Translations under genes and position numbers: made by a program
Part shown: piece after piece, positions 1-5,546 of the stretch
How the letters are laid out: each line of letters begins with the position of its first letter
How positions within the stretch are numbered: the first letter of the stretch is position 1
Assembly: GCA_017520105.1 (NCBI GenBank)
Contig: JAFWRL010000269.1
Coordinates: 1-10,520 of the forward strand
Source: Fibrobacter sp.
Lineage (GTDB): Bacteria; Fibrobacterota; Fibrobacteria; Fibrobacterales; Fibrobacteraceae
Length of the DNA stretch: 10,520 bases
Direction: 5' to 3'
Notes under the pieces: model-generated
Database searches by the model: none
Told to the model about the DNA's origin: nothing
Seen by the model: the letters and a program-made list of their open reading frames with translations, nothing else

Positions 1-88
1 GGGAACAGCACTGGATTCCCTCCCAATTGCATTACAAGAAATAATGGTTCCCCTACGCTTCGCTTCGATGACAAGGTCGAGAATGACG
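1..88. repeat. Degenerate REP-like palindromic repeats at the left edge
   Basis: Bases 1-20 can fold as an imperfect hairpin: GGGAACAG pairs with CTG and TTCCC across a CA loop and a GA bulge. Bases 46-88 contain CTACGCTTCGCTTCGATGAC followed by GAATGACG, the same GATGAC/GTCAT edge seen in the better palindromes further right. These look like decayed members of the same intergenic repeat class. The first may be cut by the window edge. Confidence 0.4.
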
Positions 89-187
89 CGATTAACTAAA
101 ACAAATTTAGTCATACAGGCTCTTAAGTCTCTCTCTGACGAACAAATAACGGATGATGTTGTAAAGAAGGTGTCAAATTTGGAAAGA
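83..187 (+). pseudogene. Possible short coding remnant between repeats
   Basis: An open frame running from base 44 to 295 has a central part (about bases 92-187) with protein-like composition, including TNLVIQALKSLSDEQ and then DDVVKKVSNLE, which would form an amphipathic helix. Both flanks of the frame are translated repeat DNA, so the frame as a whole is not a normal gene. The core could be a scrap of a lost gene or a chance open stretch. No family is recognised and there is no ribosome binding site before the ATG at 83. Confidence 0.2.
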
Positions 188-208
188 GATCCCCGTTCGG
201 GGATGACA
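186..208. repeat. REP-like palindrome 1
   Basis: ATCCCCG and CGGGGAT (189-195 and 198-204) are perfect 7-base arms around TT, followed by the repeat-class edge GATGACA. It is intergenic, downstream of the TrmB-like gene. Confidence 0.75.
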
Positions 209-224
209 ATGCGGCACTTAGGCT

Positions 225-250
225 GTCATCCCGGCCCCTGTGCCGGGATC
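225..250. repeat. REP-like palindrome 2
   Basis: GTCATCCCGGC opens the element. ATCCCGGC (228-235) and GCCGGGAT (242-249) are perfect 8-base arms around a 6-base loop. It has the same family and orientation as the two copies inside the methyltransferase gene. Confidence 0.8.
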
Positions 251-271
251 GGCTGTTTATCGCCCAAAGCT

Positions 272-297
272 GGCCCCGGAATAAATCCGGGGTGACA
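272..297. repeat. REP-like palindrome 3
   Basis: CCCCGGA (274-280) and TCCGGGG (286-292) are perfect arms around ATAAA, followed by TGACA. With the two preceding palindromes it makes three hairpins within about 110 bases, just past the 3' end of the 326-1144 gene. They could protect or end that transcript, but no T-run follows them. Confidence 0.8.
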
Positions 298-325
298 GAT
301 GTGATAGGGGCTTTGCCCAATCCAG

Positions 326-1144
326 TTAAGTTTTGACGATTACTTTCCACAGCTTTTGACCGGCGTCCTTGTACTTGCGTTCAAAAGCGGTTTCGGGGGC
401 GGTGGGTTCGAAGGATTCGCAAATAATTTTCGGAATAGAATTGTCACCCTCTACCGAGCGGTTTCCTCTTTCATCATACACAATCTTCGCGGCTTCTGCG
501 AATTCGCGGGCGTAAATTTCCCAGTTCGTGCGGAGCTCAATCGTTTGGCCGAGCGAAAGCAGCGTCGGAAAAATCGGGTGCATGTGGAAACGTCTTGTCG
601 CTTCGCTCTGCTTGGGCCACGGGTTCGGGTAATACACCGCATGGTACGGAATCGTCCACTTGCAAGCCTTGACAAGGTCTAATGCGAGCCGCCAAAAGTC
701 CAAGAGTTCTGCCCGAATCCAGAATGCGTTTCGCGGAACGTCTTCGCCCGCTGTCTGTGACGGATTGCCTGCTTTGTTGAGGCGGGCGAAGGACTTGTCA
801 ATTCCGATGACGGGAATGTTCGGGAAACGTCGAGCGATATGAATCGTGCTTTCGCCCGTGCCGCAGCCGGAATCGAGAATGACGGCGACCGGCGCTGTCA
901 TCCCGCACTCTGTTGCGGGGGCACCTTTCTTCTTTTCATTTGTCATCCCGGACTCCGTTCCGGGATCACCTTTTTCAGCAGTTTCGTAAAATGTCCTTAC
1001 GAATTCTTCTGCTTCGGCGAACGCTTCTTGCGTATGCTCCGCTATGGGACGCAAAAAAGTTGTCCGCGCGTATTTGCGGACAACTTCTTCAAGATCTTTG
1101 TGTATAGTCTCTTGATTCGATGTTACGGAATTTGCGCCTGGCAT
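326..1144 (-). CDS. TrmB-like tRNA (guanine-N7)-methyltransferase with repeat-derived insertion
   Basis: A 272-residue SAM-dependent methyltransferase. Motif I is LDSGCGTGEST (residues 90-100), followed by VIGIDKSFARLNK (112-124), which ends the second strand and binds the SAM ribose. The hallmark YPNPWPK (172-178), then RRFHMHPIFPTLLSLG and ELRTNWEIYAREF, match the TrmB fold, which methylates N7 of guanine 46 in the tRNA variable loop. The DSGCG form points to the divergent TrmB-like subfamily, so substrate is inferred and no symbol is given. Residues 59-83 are two tandem repeat-derived peptides, GDPGTESGMT and GAPATECGMT, 15 residues apart, placed just before the first strand of the Rossmann fold. 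The ATG overlaps the TAA of the upstream lipoprotein gene as TAATG, so translation is probably coupled. N-terminal residues 1-57 are helical and less conserved. Confidence 0.85.
   Translation of the reverse strand: MPGANSVTSNQETIHKDLEEVVRKYARTTFLRPIAEHTQEAFAEAEEFVRTFYETAEKGDPGTESGMTNEKKKGAPATECGMTAPVAVILDSGCGTGESTIHIARRFPNIPVIGIDKSFARLNKAGNPSQTAGEDVPRNAFWIRAELLDFWRLALDLVKACKWTIPYHAVYYPNPWPKQSEATRRFHMHPIFPTLLSLGQTIELRTNWEIYAREFAEAAKIVYDERGNRSVEGDNSIPKIICESFEPTAPETAFERKYKDAGQKLWKVIVKT
897..968. repeat. Two REP-like palindromes inside a coding sequence
   Basis: GTCATCCCG occurs at 897-905 and again at 942-950, exactly 45 bases apart. The first has arms CCCGCA (902-907) and TGCGGG (914-919). The second has perfect arms ATCCCGGA (945-952) and TCCGGGAT (959-966). 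Both match the intergenic palindromes at 186-297. Here they are read in frame on the minus strand as part of the TrmB-like protein. The 45-base period keeps the frame, and neither copy introduces a stop. Confidence 0.85.
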
Positions 1145-2493
1145 TATTCCTTAGATTTCCAGATGTTCAGCAAGTCTTTGCCGATGAACTCAAGATTGTC
1201 GAAGTGGAGTTCTGCGTCGCTGTGGAACACAAGGCCCATTGTAGTTACGCTCTTGCGTTTTTCTTCATTGGGCAGAATGTCTGCGAGAGCAAACTTGAGC
1301 TTCTTCTTCTCTTGCGTGAGCTCAATGGAAGTCTTACCGATGGTGAATGCTGCTACACCAAGCGAGGCGTCGACGTCCTTGAGTGTTGCGTCGATAATTA
1401 CGAAATCAGTAGAACCCTGACCCCATGCTTCAAAAGCAATCGAATCGATGGGGGAGAGGTCGTAGCTTACGCCAGAATTTCCGATATCCACTTTGACAAT
1501 GGCGCTTGCCTGCTTGTATGCGGATGTGTCCGGGAATTCGATTGTAAAGTGGACTTCTTTGCCGCCGTTCCCGTCATCCTGAATGACGGCGGTAAATGGA
1601 GAGCCGCCGAACGGGATGTATGTTGCAACTGGGGTGATTTTGAATGAGCCCGGCAATGTATCGATGTTTACTATTGCTGGATTGGTGTTTATTGCCCATT
1701 GGCCACCGCCGAACATGAAATTTGTGTATTCTTTAGCCAGACTGTGGAAGAAGTCTCCATCTTCAAAGTCGTCGATGAGGAGTCTTTCGTTTTTCGAAAC
1801 CGGAGTCGGAGGGATGGTGTCCTGCGGCTTAAGTGTCGTAAGCGAATCACCCGCAGAGACCTTTATAGATACATCAAGCGTATCGTGCTTGGTGCCGCTC
1901 GGTAGAATCACCATGGAGAGCTTGCCCGCCGGGAGTCCAAGGACCTCGAACTTGCCGTTGCTAATGATGGCAGAGTGGTCGAGACCGCGGAACTTGACAA
2001 AGCCTGTCGCGTTCTTGAATTTCTCGCTAGTGGAATCCGTGATGAAATCGGAGACGTTACCGCCGATATAGACGGATTTTTGCAATGTTTGCTTGCCTAA
2101 TTCAACAGTGTCGTCCAAATTCTGTACGGATACAGGTAACTGTACAGACGATTCGTTGAGGCTTGCCTCCATCGTATAATTGCCGATAGGAATTTCTTTG
2201 ATGGTTACAAAGCCGTTTTCGTTGGCGGTTGCGATATAGCCGTTGCCGTCGAGGCTGTTTTGTTCGACGAGCTTGACGCGTGCATTTGCCGCCGGTGCGT
2301 TTGCAATAAAGATTTGTGCGGTGATGGCGTTCCCTGCTTCTGTGCCGCTTGGGCCGCCGCCCGCAACGTTTTCAGAACCACAGGCGCACAACGAAAACCC
2401 GATTGCAAACGAGGCAATCAGTGCAAGTGCGCTTCTGTTCTTGTTCTGCTTCACGTCCATACCTTTAATATATAATTTCTTTTTGAAAATCAT
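1144..2493 (-). CDS. Lipoprotein with CnaB/carboxypeptidase-like repeats and C-terminal jelly-roll-like module
   Basis: A 449-residue predicted lipoprotein. A hydrophobic signal region ends in the lipobox LCAC, with lipidated Cys at residue 38 if translation starts at 2493. That start has an excellent ribosome binding site (AAAGGAGGTGGAAAATG). An internal Met12 would give a more typical signal peptide length and is the alternative start. After GGGPSGTEAGN, residues about 56-225 look like two small beta-sandwich domains of the carboxypeptidase-regulatory/CnaB type (GFVTIKEIPIGNYTMEA; GKFEVLGLPAGKLSMVILP). A DTIPPTPV linker leads to LLIDDFEDGD (about 237) and a roughly 200-residue region ending in LHFDNLEFIG, a pattern typical of CBM11/CIA30-like jelly rolls that bind carbohydrate. 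The start overlaps the regulator gene by four bases (ATGA) and the stop overlaps the methyltransferase start. Ligand and membrane face are unknown. Confidence 0.75.
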   Translation of the reverse strand: MIFKKKLYIKGMDVKQNKNRSALALIASFAIGFSLCACGSENVAGGGPSGTEAGNAITAQIFIANAPAANARVKLVEQNSLDGNGYIATANENGFVTIKEIPIGNYTMEASLNESSVQLPVSVQNLDDTVELGKQTLQKSVYIGGNVSDFITDSTSEKFKNATGFVKFRGLDHSAIISNGKFEVLGLPAGKLSMVILPSGTKHDTLDVSIKVSAGDSLTTLKPQDTIPPTPVSKNERLLIDDFEDGDFFHSLAKEYTNFMFGGGQWAINTNPAIVNIDTLPGSFKITPVATYIPFGGSPFTAVIQDDGNGGKEVHFTIEFPDTSAYKQASAIVKVDIGNSGVSYDLSPIDSIAFEAWGQGSTDFVIIDATLKDVDASLGVAAFTIGKTSIELTQEKKKLKFALADILPNEEKRKSVTTMGLVFHSDAELHFDNLEFIGKDLLNIWKSKE

Positions 2494-3356
2494 TTTCCAC
2501 CTCCTTTATTTTCGGGCGTGGTAGGGCCTGTTGCCGGGTCAGCTACCTTGTCGGAGAGGGGGAACATGGATATGTTCAATGCATATACGCGGTCGGCACG
2601 TTCGCTTTTTCTTGCAAATTGCAGAAGTCCGCGACGGAATTCTTCAATTTTATGCTTGATTTCGGGCAAATCCGTTTCATCTGCGGTGAACACGACGCTC
2701 GAAATATCGCGTTCTTCCGGCTTGTGACGGTCGAGAGATTCCTGGGCAAGTTCCATCGTATGCCTATGGAAACTGCGGACTGCGTAACTCTTGACTTCAC
2801 CGCCGGTGCTGATAATCTGGTCGGTGATGTTCCAGCCGCCGGTGCCGTCCGGGACGACTAACCCAAGTTGCTTCAAGATGCCAAGCGCATTGCGGGCGTC
2901 ATCCTGCGAAATGGGCGGATTCAAATGCTTGCCAAGACCTGCAATGTCGCTCGTGTCCTTCGTGATGCCGATGAGGGCGCGGAGCGCGGCGCAAGCCCAG
3001 CTTCCAAAGTAGGCAAGTTCCGGTTCCGAAAGCACACGCGTTTCGAGCGAGCGGAGCTCCAGAAGCTTGTAGTAAAGCTCGGAGAGCGTCTGCTTCGCCT
3101 TGGTCTTGTTGAACCTGTAAAGGGTTTTAAAATACTCTGCCCGTCGGTCGTCGAGGCCGCAAATCCTGATGAACACGGGCAATGTGCTTTCGTTCAGGTG
3201 GCCTTCTTTCTGAAATACGCGGACAAGCCAGGCCGGATCAACGCCGGTTTTCTGGCCGAGATAGCGGTACGAAGTGAACGGATTGTCTTTTTTGGTCTCG
3301 ACAAACCAGTCTTTCAGGTACTCGCGGTATTCCAAATAGTCTAATACTTCGGGCAT
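2490..3356 (-). CDS. TIGR02147 (DUF4423) family putative transcriptional regulator
   Basis: A 288-residue protein beginning PEVLDYLEYREYLKDW, the characteristic opening of the TIGR02147 family, which is expanded in Fibrobacter. Residues about 27-50 (FTSYRYLGQKTGVDPAWLVR) form an XRE-like helix-turn-helix. Residues about 110-275, including ISQDDARNALGILKQLGLV and the RSFHRHTMELAQESLDR stretch, match the DUF4423 region, with a winged-helix-like part. The ATG at 3356 was chosen because it is the first ATG and fits the family N-terminus; an open frame continues upstream to a TTG at 3440 but would run through the CGTTG boxes. No clear ribosome binding site precedes 3356. It is the first gene of the overlapping unit with the lipoprotein and methyltransferase genes, so it may control its own operon (inference). 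The function of this family is not established. Confidence 0.8.
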   Translation of the reverse strand: MPEVLDYLEYREYLKDWFVETKKDNPFTSYRYLGQKTGVDPAWLVRVFQKEGHLNESTLPVFIRICGLDDRRAEYFKTLYRFNKTKAKQTLSELYYKLLELRSLETRVLSEPELAYFGSWACAALRALIGITKDTSDIAGLGKHLNPPISQDDARNALGILKQLGLVVPDGTGGWNITDQIISTGGEVKSYAVRSFHRHTMELAQESLDRHKPEERDISSVVFTADETDLPEIKHKIEEFRRGLLQFARKSERADRVYALNISMFPLSDKVADPATGPTTPENKGGGK

Positions 3357-3399
3357 ACCATTAAATTTACCATTGTTTGGCCAAAATGTTGCGAAATGG

Positions 3400-3435
3400 C
3401 GTTGAGAAACCGTTGTTTTTCGTTGCAAAACGTTC
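3400..3435. promoter_or_regulatory. Phased CGTTG direct repeats upstream of the regulator gene
   Basis: CGTTG occurs at 3400, 3411 and 3421, and CGTTC at 3431, so starts are 11, 10 and 10 bases apart, about one helical turn each. On the transcribed strand these read as AACG boxes 45-80 bases upstream of the ATG at 3356. A 10-base palindrome TTTGGCCAAA (3376-3385) lies between the boxes and the gene. The arrangement suggests cooperative binding on one DNA face. The binding protein is unknown; the adjacent regulator is a natural candidate. Confidence 0.45.
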
Positions 3436-3451
3436 AACAACAGGAGTTTCT

Positions 3452-3500
3452 TAGACGAAAGAACGCCCGCTTCGGCGGGCTATAGACGATAGACGAAAGA
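3452..3500 (-). terminator. Hairpin flanked by TAGACGA repeats, probable terminator of the patatin gene
   Basis: GCCCGC (3465-3470) and GCGGGC (3475-3480) close a TTCG/CGAA loop. On the minus strand the hairpin is followed by GTTCTTT, a weak T-run, 40-55 bases past the patatin stop. It is bracketed by an exact direct repeat TAGACGAAAGA (3452-3462 and 3490-3500) plus an extra TAGACGA at 3483. Confidence 0.5.
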
Positions 3501-3520
3501 GGTTTGGGCTGTGAGGGCGC

Positions 3521-4456
3521 TTACGGTATGCTTCTCATTATGACCGTTTCTCTCGTCTGGATGATCGAGGGTTCGTTTTCTCTTCTAACTTCACCTTCTA
3601 AAAATTTCAGCAATTCGGGCATTTTTGCGTGCGCATCTTCTTTGCCGAGCTCGTAAAGTTTTGCGATTTTCTTCTTGTTTTTCTCGATATCGGAAATCTT
3701 GATAAGGCGGCTTGGGCGGAAAATGAACACTTTGCCTTCGGCTTCGAGCTTAGCGAGCTTGTCGAGCGCCCGATTGTAGCGGATGTGGCGTGTGGCGACC
3801 GCCTCGACGAATTTCGGGTAATGGCGGAACGCGAACTTTACGAGCGGGAGAGCCTTATCGATTTTTTTGCGGTAACCGAGCGGACGCGTGAGGATGACCA
3901 CGGCACGTTCAAAGCCTTTTTTGAACATGGCTTCGAAAGGAATGCTATCGGCAACACCCCCGTCAAGGTATTTTTTGCCGTGAATTTCAACGATTTTGCT
4001 CAAAATCGGGAGGCTTGCCGAGGCACGGATATAATTCATTTCGTCTTCATTGCGGTAATCCATGATTCGCGGATATACAGCACGGCCTGTTTCGACATCC
4101 GTCATGCAGACACGAAATTCAGTCTCTTGGCATTGCTCGGTAAACTTGTCAAAATCAAAGGGGTCTATTTTATAGGGCACCTGCTTATAGCAGTAGTCAA
4201 AGGCGAAGTAGTCACCCGTGAACAGTAAATTTCCAAGCCCCATGTAACGATGGCTTTTAGAAATAATCGTATCGATGCGGAAGTTTCGTTCAATTTGCCC
4301 CGAGAGAAAACTGCACAAATGAGTTGCACCAGCGGAAGTGCCCGCGGCGCCACCAAATTTGATTTCCTTATCAGCGAGGATGTCGAGAATGCCGCCGGAA
4401 TACGACCCGCGTAAACCGCCGCCTTCTACGACCAAGGCTGTGTTTTGGTACTTCAT
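3521..4456 (-). CDS. Patatin-like phospholipase family protein
   Basis: A 311-residue serine acyl hydrolase of the patatin family. The oxyanion-hole loop is VEGGGLRGSYSGG (residues 10-22), the nucleophile elbow is GTSAG with Ser41, and the second dyad residue is Asp165 in LDGGVADSIP. The family hydrolyses acyl chains from phospholipids or related lipids with a Ser-Asp dyad. The C-terminal part (about 190-300), rich in Lys/Arg with RHYPKFVEAVATRHIRYN and VFIFRPS, resembles the extension of YjjU-like bacterial patatins. No signal peptide is seen, so it is probably cytosolic or membrane-peripheral. The ATG at 4456 was chosen because it has a good ribosome binding site (GGAGGGATGGAATCATG); a longer frame upstream opens only with GTG. 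It stands between the Nudix gene (101-base gap, AT-rich with TTTTATATAAAT, likely its promoter) and a hairpin. Native substrate unknown. Confidence 0.88.
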   Translation of the reverse strand: MKYQNTALVVEGGGLRGSYSGGILDILADKEIKFGGAAGTSAGATHLCSFLSGQIERNFRIDTIISKSHRYMGLGNLLFTGDYFAFDYCYKQVPYKIDPFDFDKFTEQCQETEFRVCMTDVETGRAVYPRIMDYRNEDEMNYIRASASLPILSKIVEIHGKKYLDGGVADSIPFEAMFKKGFERAVVILTRPLGYRKKIDKALPLVKFAFRHYPKFVEAVATRHIRYNRALDKLAKLEAEGKVFIFRPSRLIKISDIEKNKKKIAKLYELGKEDAHAKMPELLKFLEGEVRRENEPSIIQTRETVIMRSIP

Positions 4457-4557
4457 GATTCCATCCCTCCGAGTGTACTCCCGAATGCAATCGATCCACA
4501 CACCCTTTAAAAATTTATATAAAATACGGAAAACTTTAAACTATTTTAAACTTACTT

Positions 4558-5100
4558 TTATGCATGTTGTATTGACTGTATCCACCCATAGTCTTTGGGA
4601 TGATCTACGAATTTTTGAGGATTTTGAGCACGCAAGGCAAGAAATTCCGCAGGAGTCATCCAAACAAAGTCATCAACTTCGCCCGGCTGTGGAACAAGAT
4701 GTTCCGATTCTTCATCGGTAAGAGTTATCTTGTACGTGTCGTAATATTCATTATCAAAATACGTTCCATTGTTCAAGACGTTTTCGTGAATCGCTTCAAA
4801 AAGGTATTCGAGGTCTTCAGGACGTTTCTCGACACCAATCTCTTCGCGGAGCTCGCGGATGGCGGCATTGCGGCTATCATCGCCTGCGGTAATGTGCCCA
4901 GCGCAACTCGTATCGAGCAGGTTCGGGTTGTTCTCCTTGAGGTGGCTACGAAGCTGGAACAAAATTCGACCGTGGGTATCAAACACCCATATATGAACAG
5001 TGCGATGCCAAAGCCCCTTCGCATGAACTTCTGTTCGTCCGCAGGAATACCCTGCCGGAGTCCCATCGCTATTCAAGATATCAATCATTTCTTCTGACAT
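4558..5100 (-). CDS. IDI-like Nudix hydrolase
   Basis: A 180-residue Nudix protein. The N-terminal half (LWHRTVHIWVFDTHGRILFQ, residues 30-49; DTSCAGHITAG, 63-73) is typical of the isopentenyl-diphosphate-isomerase-like branch of Nudix proteins (YfcD type). The Nudix box spans Gly68 to Val90, with Arg82-Glu83, Glu86-Glu87 and Gly89 in place to bind the metal ions. The usual first Glu of the box is Asp74. The cysteine and glutamate set needed to call a true isomerase is not evident, so hydrolysis of a nucleoside- or prenyl-type diphosphate is more likely; the substrate cannot be told. The start at 5100 is the first ATG; an upstream extension opens only with TTG. AGGTGCAGGTTTTAAATATG gives a moderate ribosome binding site. 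It probably has its own promoter: TATATT on the minus strand at 5141-5136. Confidence 0.88.
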   Translation of the reverse strand: MSEEMIDILNSDGTPAGYSCGRTEVHAKGLWHRTVHIWVFDTHGRILFQLRSHLKENNPNLLDTSCAGHITAGDDSRNAAIRELREEIGVEKRPEDLEYLFEAIHENVLNNGTYFDNEYYDTYKITLTDEESEHLVPQPGEVDDFVWMTPAEFLALRAQNPQKFVDHPKDYGWIQSIQHA

Positions 5101-5135
5101 ATTTAAAACCTGCACCTGCTGTTTACTGATGAAGC

Positions 5136-5141
5136 AATATA
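5136..5141 (-). promoter_or_regulatory. Candidate -10 element of the Nudix gene
   Basis: TATATT on the minus strand lies about 36 bases before the Nudix ATG. An 18-base spacer separates it from a poor -35-like TTTCAA. A second TATATT occurs at 5185-5180. The same hexamer precedes several other genes in this window. Confidence 0.3.
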
Positions 5142-5200
5142 GCAATGAGTCGTTGCTCTTTGAAAGGGGTTTGTGCGATAATATAGAAATGGATGGAACG

Positions 5201-5230
5201 TGTCACCCTGAGCGCAGTCGATGGGTCTAG
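5201..5230. repeat. Dispersed intergenic repeat half-site (TCACCCTGAGCG type)
   Basis: GTCACCCTGAGCGCAGTCGA followed by GGGTCT resembles a dispersed bacterial intergenic repeat whose edges match the GTCAT/ATGAC palindromes at 186-297. The arms ACCC and GGGT close a short stem. It lies in the gap between the Nudix gene and the 5547-6122 gene. Confidence 0.5.
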
Positions 5231-5295
5231 GACTGTCAAGCTATTAGGTTGAGCTGACTTTAATGCGGCTTCAGCGATTATTCATCAATTTTTGT

Positions 5296-5308
5296 TATCA
5301 ATTTGATA
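5296..5308. promoter_or_regulatory. TATCAA-T-TTGATA inverted repeat
   Basis: A perfect 6-base inverted repeat around one T in an AT-rich stretch (5280-5370), about 60 bases before the small plus-strand ORF. Size and symmetry fit an operator for a dimeric repressor, but AT-rich DNA produces such palindromes by chance. Confidence 0.2.
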
Positions 5309-5366
5309 CAAATAATCTATTGGTTATTTTTTATTGCCAATTCTATATTTAATTCGCAAATTAAAA

Positions 5367-5438
5367 ATGAAATATGATCAGGAGGTTACGTTACTCTTGA
5401 TATTGTGGTTCTATACTCGTTCGTTTTCCTGGTCGTAA
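5367..5438 (+). CDS. Candidate 23-residue hydrophobic peptide or small RNA
   Basis: ATG at 5367 opens a 23-codon frame with the hydrophobic core VTLLLILWFY and ends with TAA at 5436-5438, directly against the hairpin at 5440. TATATT at 5345-5350 could be a -10 element giving a transcript from about 5357. No ribosome binding site precedes the ATG. AGGAGG (5380-5385) lies inside the frame, 11 bases before an in-frame TTG at 5397. The stretch could instead be a non-coding RNA of about 110 bases. A membrane-active peptide, a leader peptide or a chance ORF cannot be separated from sequence alone. Confidence 0.25.
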   Translation: MKYDQEVTLLLILWFYTRSFSWS

Positions 5439-5439
5439 C

Positions 5440-5470
5440 AAAGGGTGGTCCGCAAGGGCCGCCCTTTTCG
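5440..5470 (+). terminator. Strong plus-strand hairpin with GCAA tetraloop
   Basis: AAGGGTGGTCC (5441-5451) pairs with GGGCCGCCCTT (5456-5466) around a GCAA loop, with A5440-T5467 extending the stem to 12 pairs; TTTT spans 5465-5468. Two pairs are G-U in plus-strand RNA and become C-A mismatches in minus-strand RNA. The structure was therefore probably selected in a rightward transcript, although no conventional gene lies upstream on that strand. It could still act weakly for the 5547-6122 gene, which converges on it. Confidence 0.65.
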
Positions 5471-5546
5471 AATATAGCGTAGCTCGTACAACATGTTATA
5501 TTTTATTACAACATATCATTTTTTACAAATTATCAAATTTAACTTT

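Noticed and set aside
1..310. CRISPR array
   Set aside because: The palindromes differ in sequence, spacing is irregular and there are no equal-length spacers.
1561..1592. Palindrome CCGTCAT-CCTGA-ATGACGG inside the lipoprotein gene
   Set aside because: It resembles the edges of the dispersed repeats but translates into an ordinary part of the protein (VIQDDGNGG) with no tandem or insertion signature, so chance is likely.
839..1647. Plus-strand frames of 193 and 175 codons
   Set aside because: They overlap the methyltransferase and lipoprotein genes antisense, lack ribosome binding sites, and show no family features.
3357..3440. N-terminal extension of the regulator starting at TTG 3440
   Set aside because: The extension does not fit the family N-terminus, which starts at the ATG at 3356, and would turn the phased CGTTG boxes into coding sequence.
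5380..5410. AGGAGG as ribosome binding site for a GTG start at 5405
   Set aside because: The distance of 19 bases is too long, and that frame runs through the terminator hairpin.
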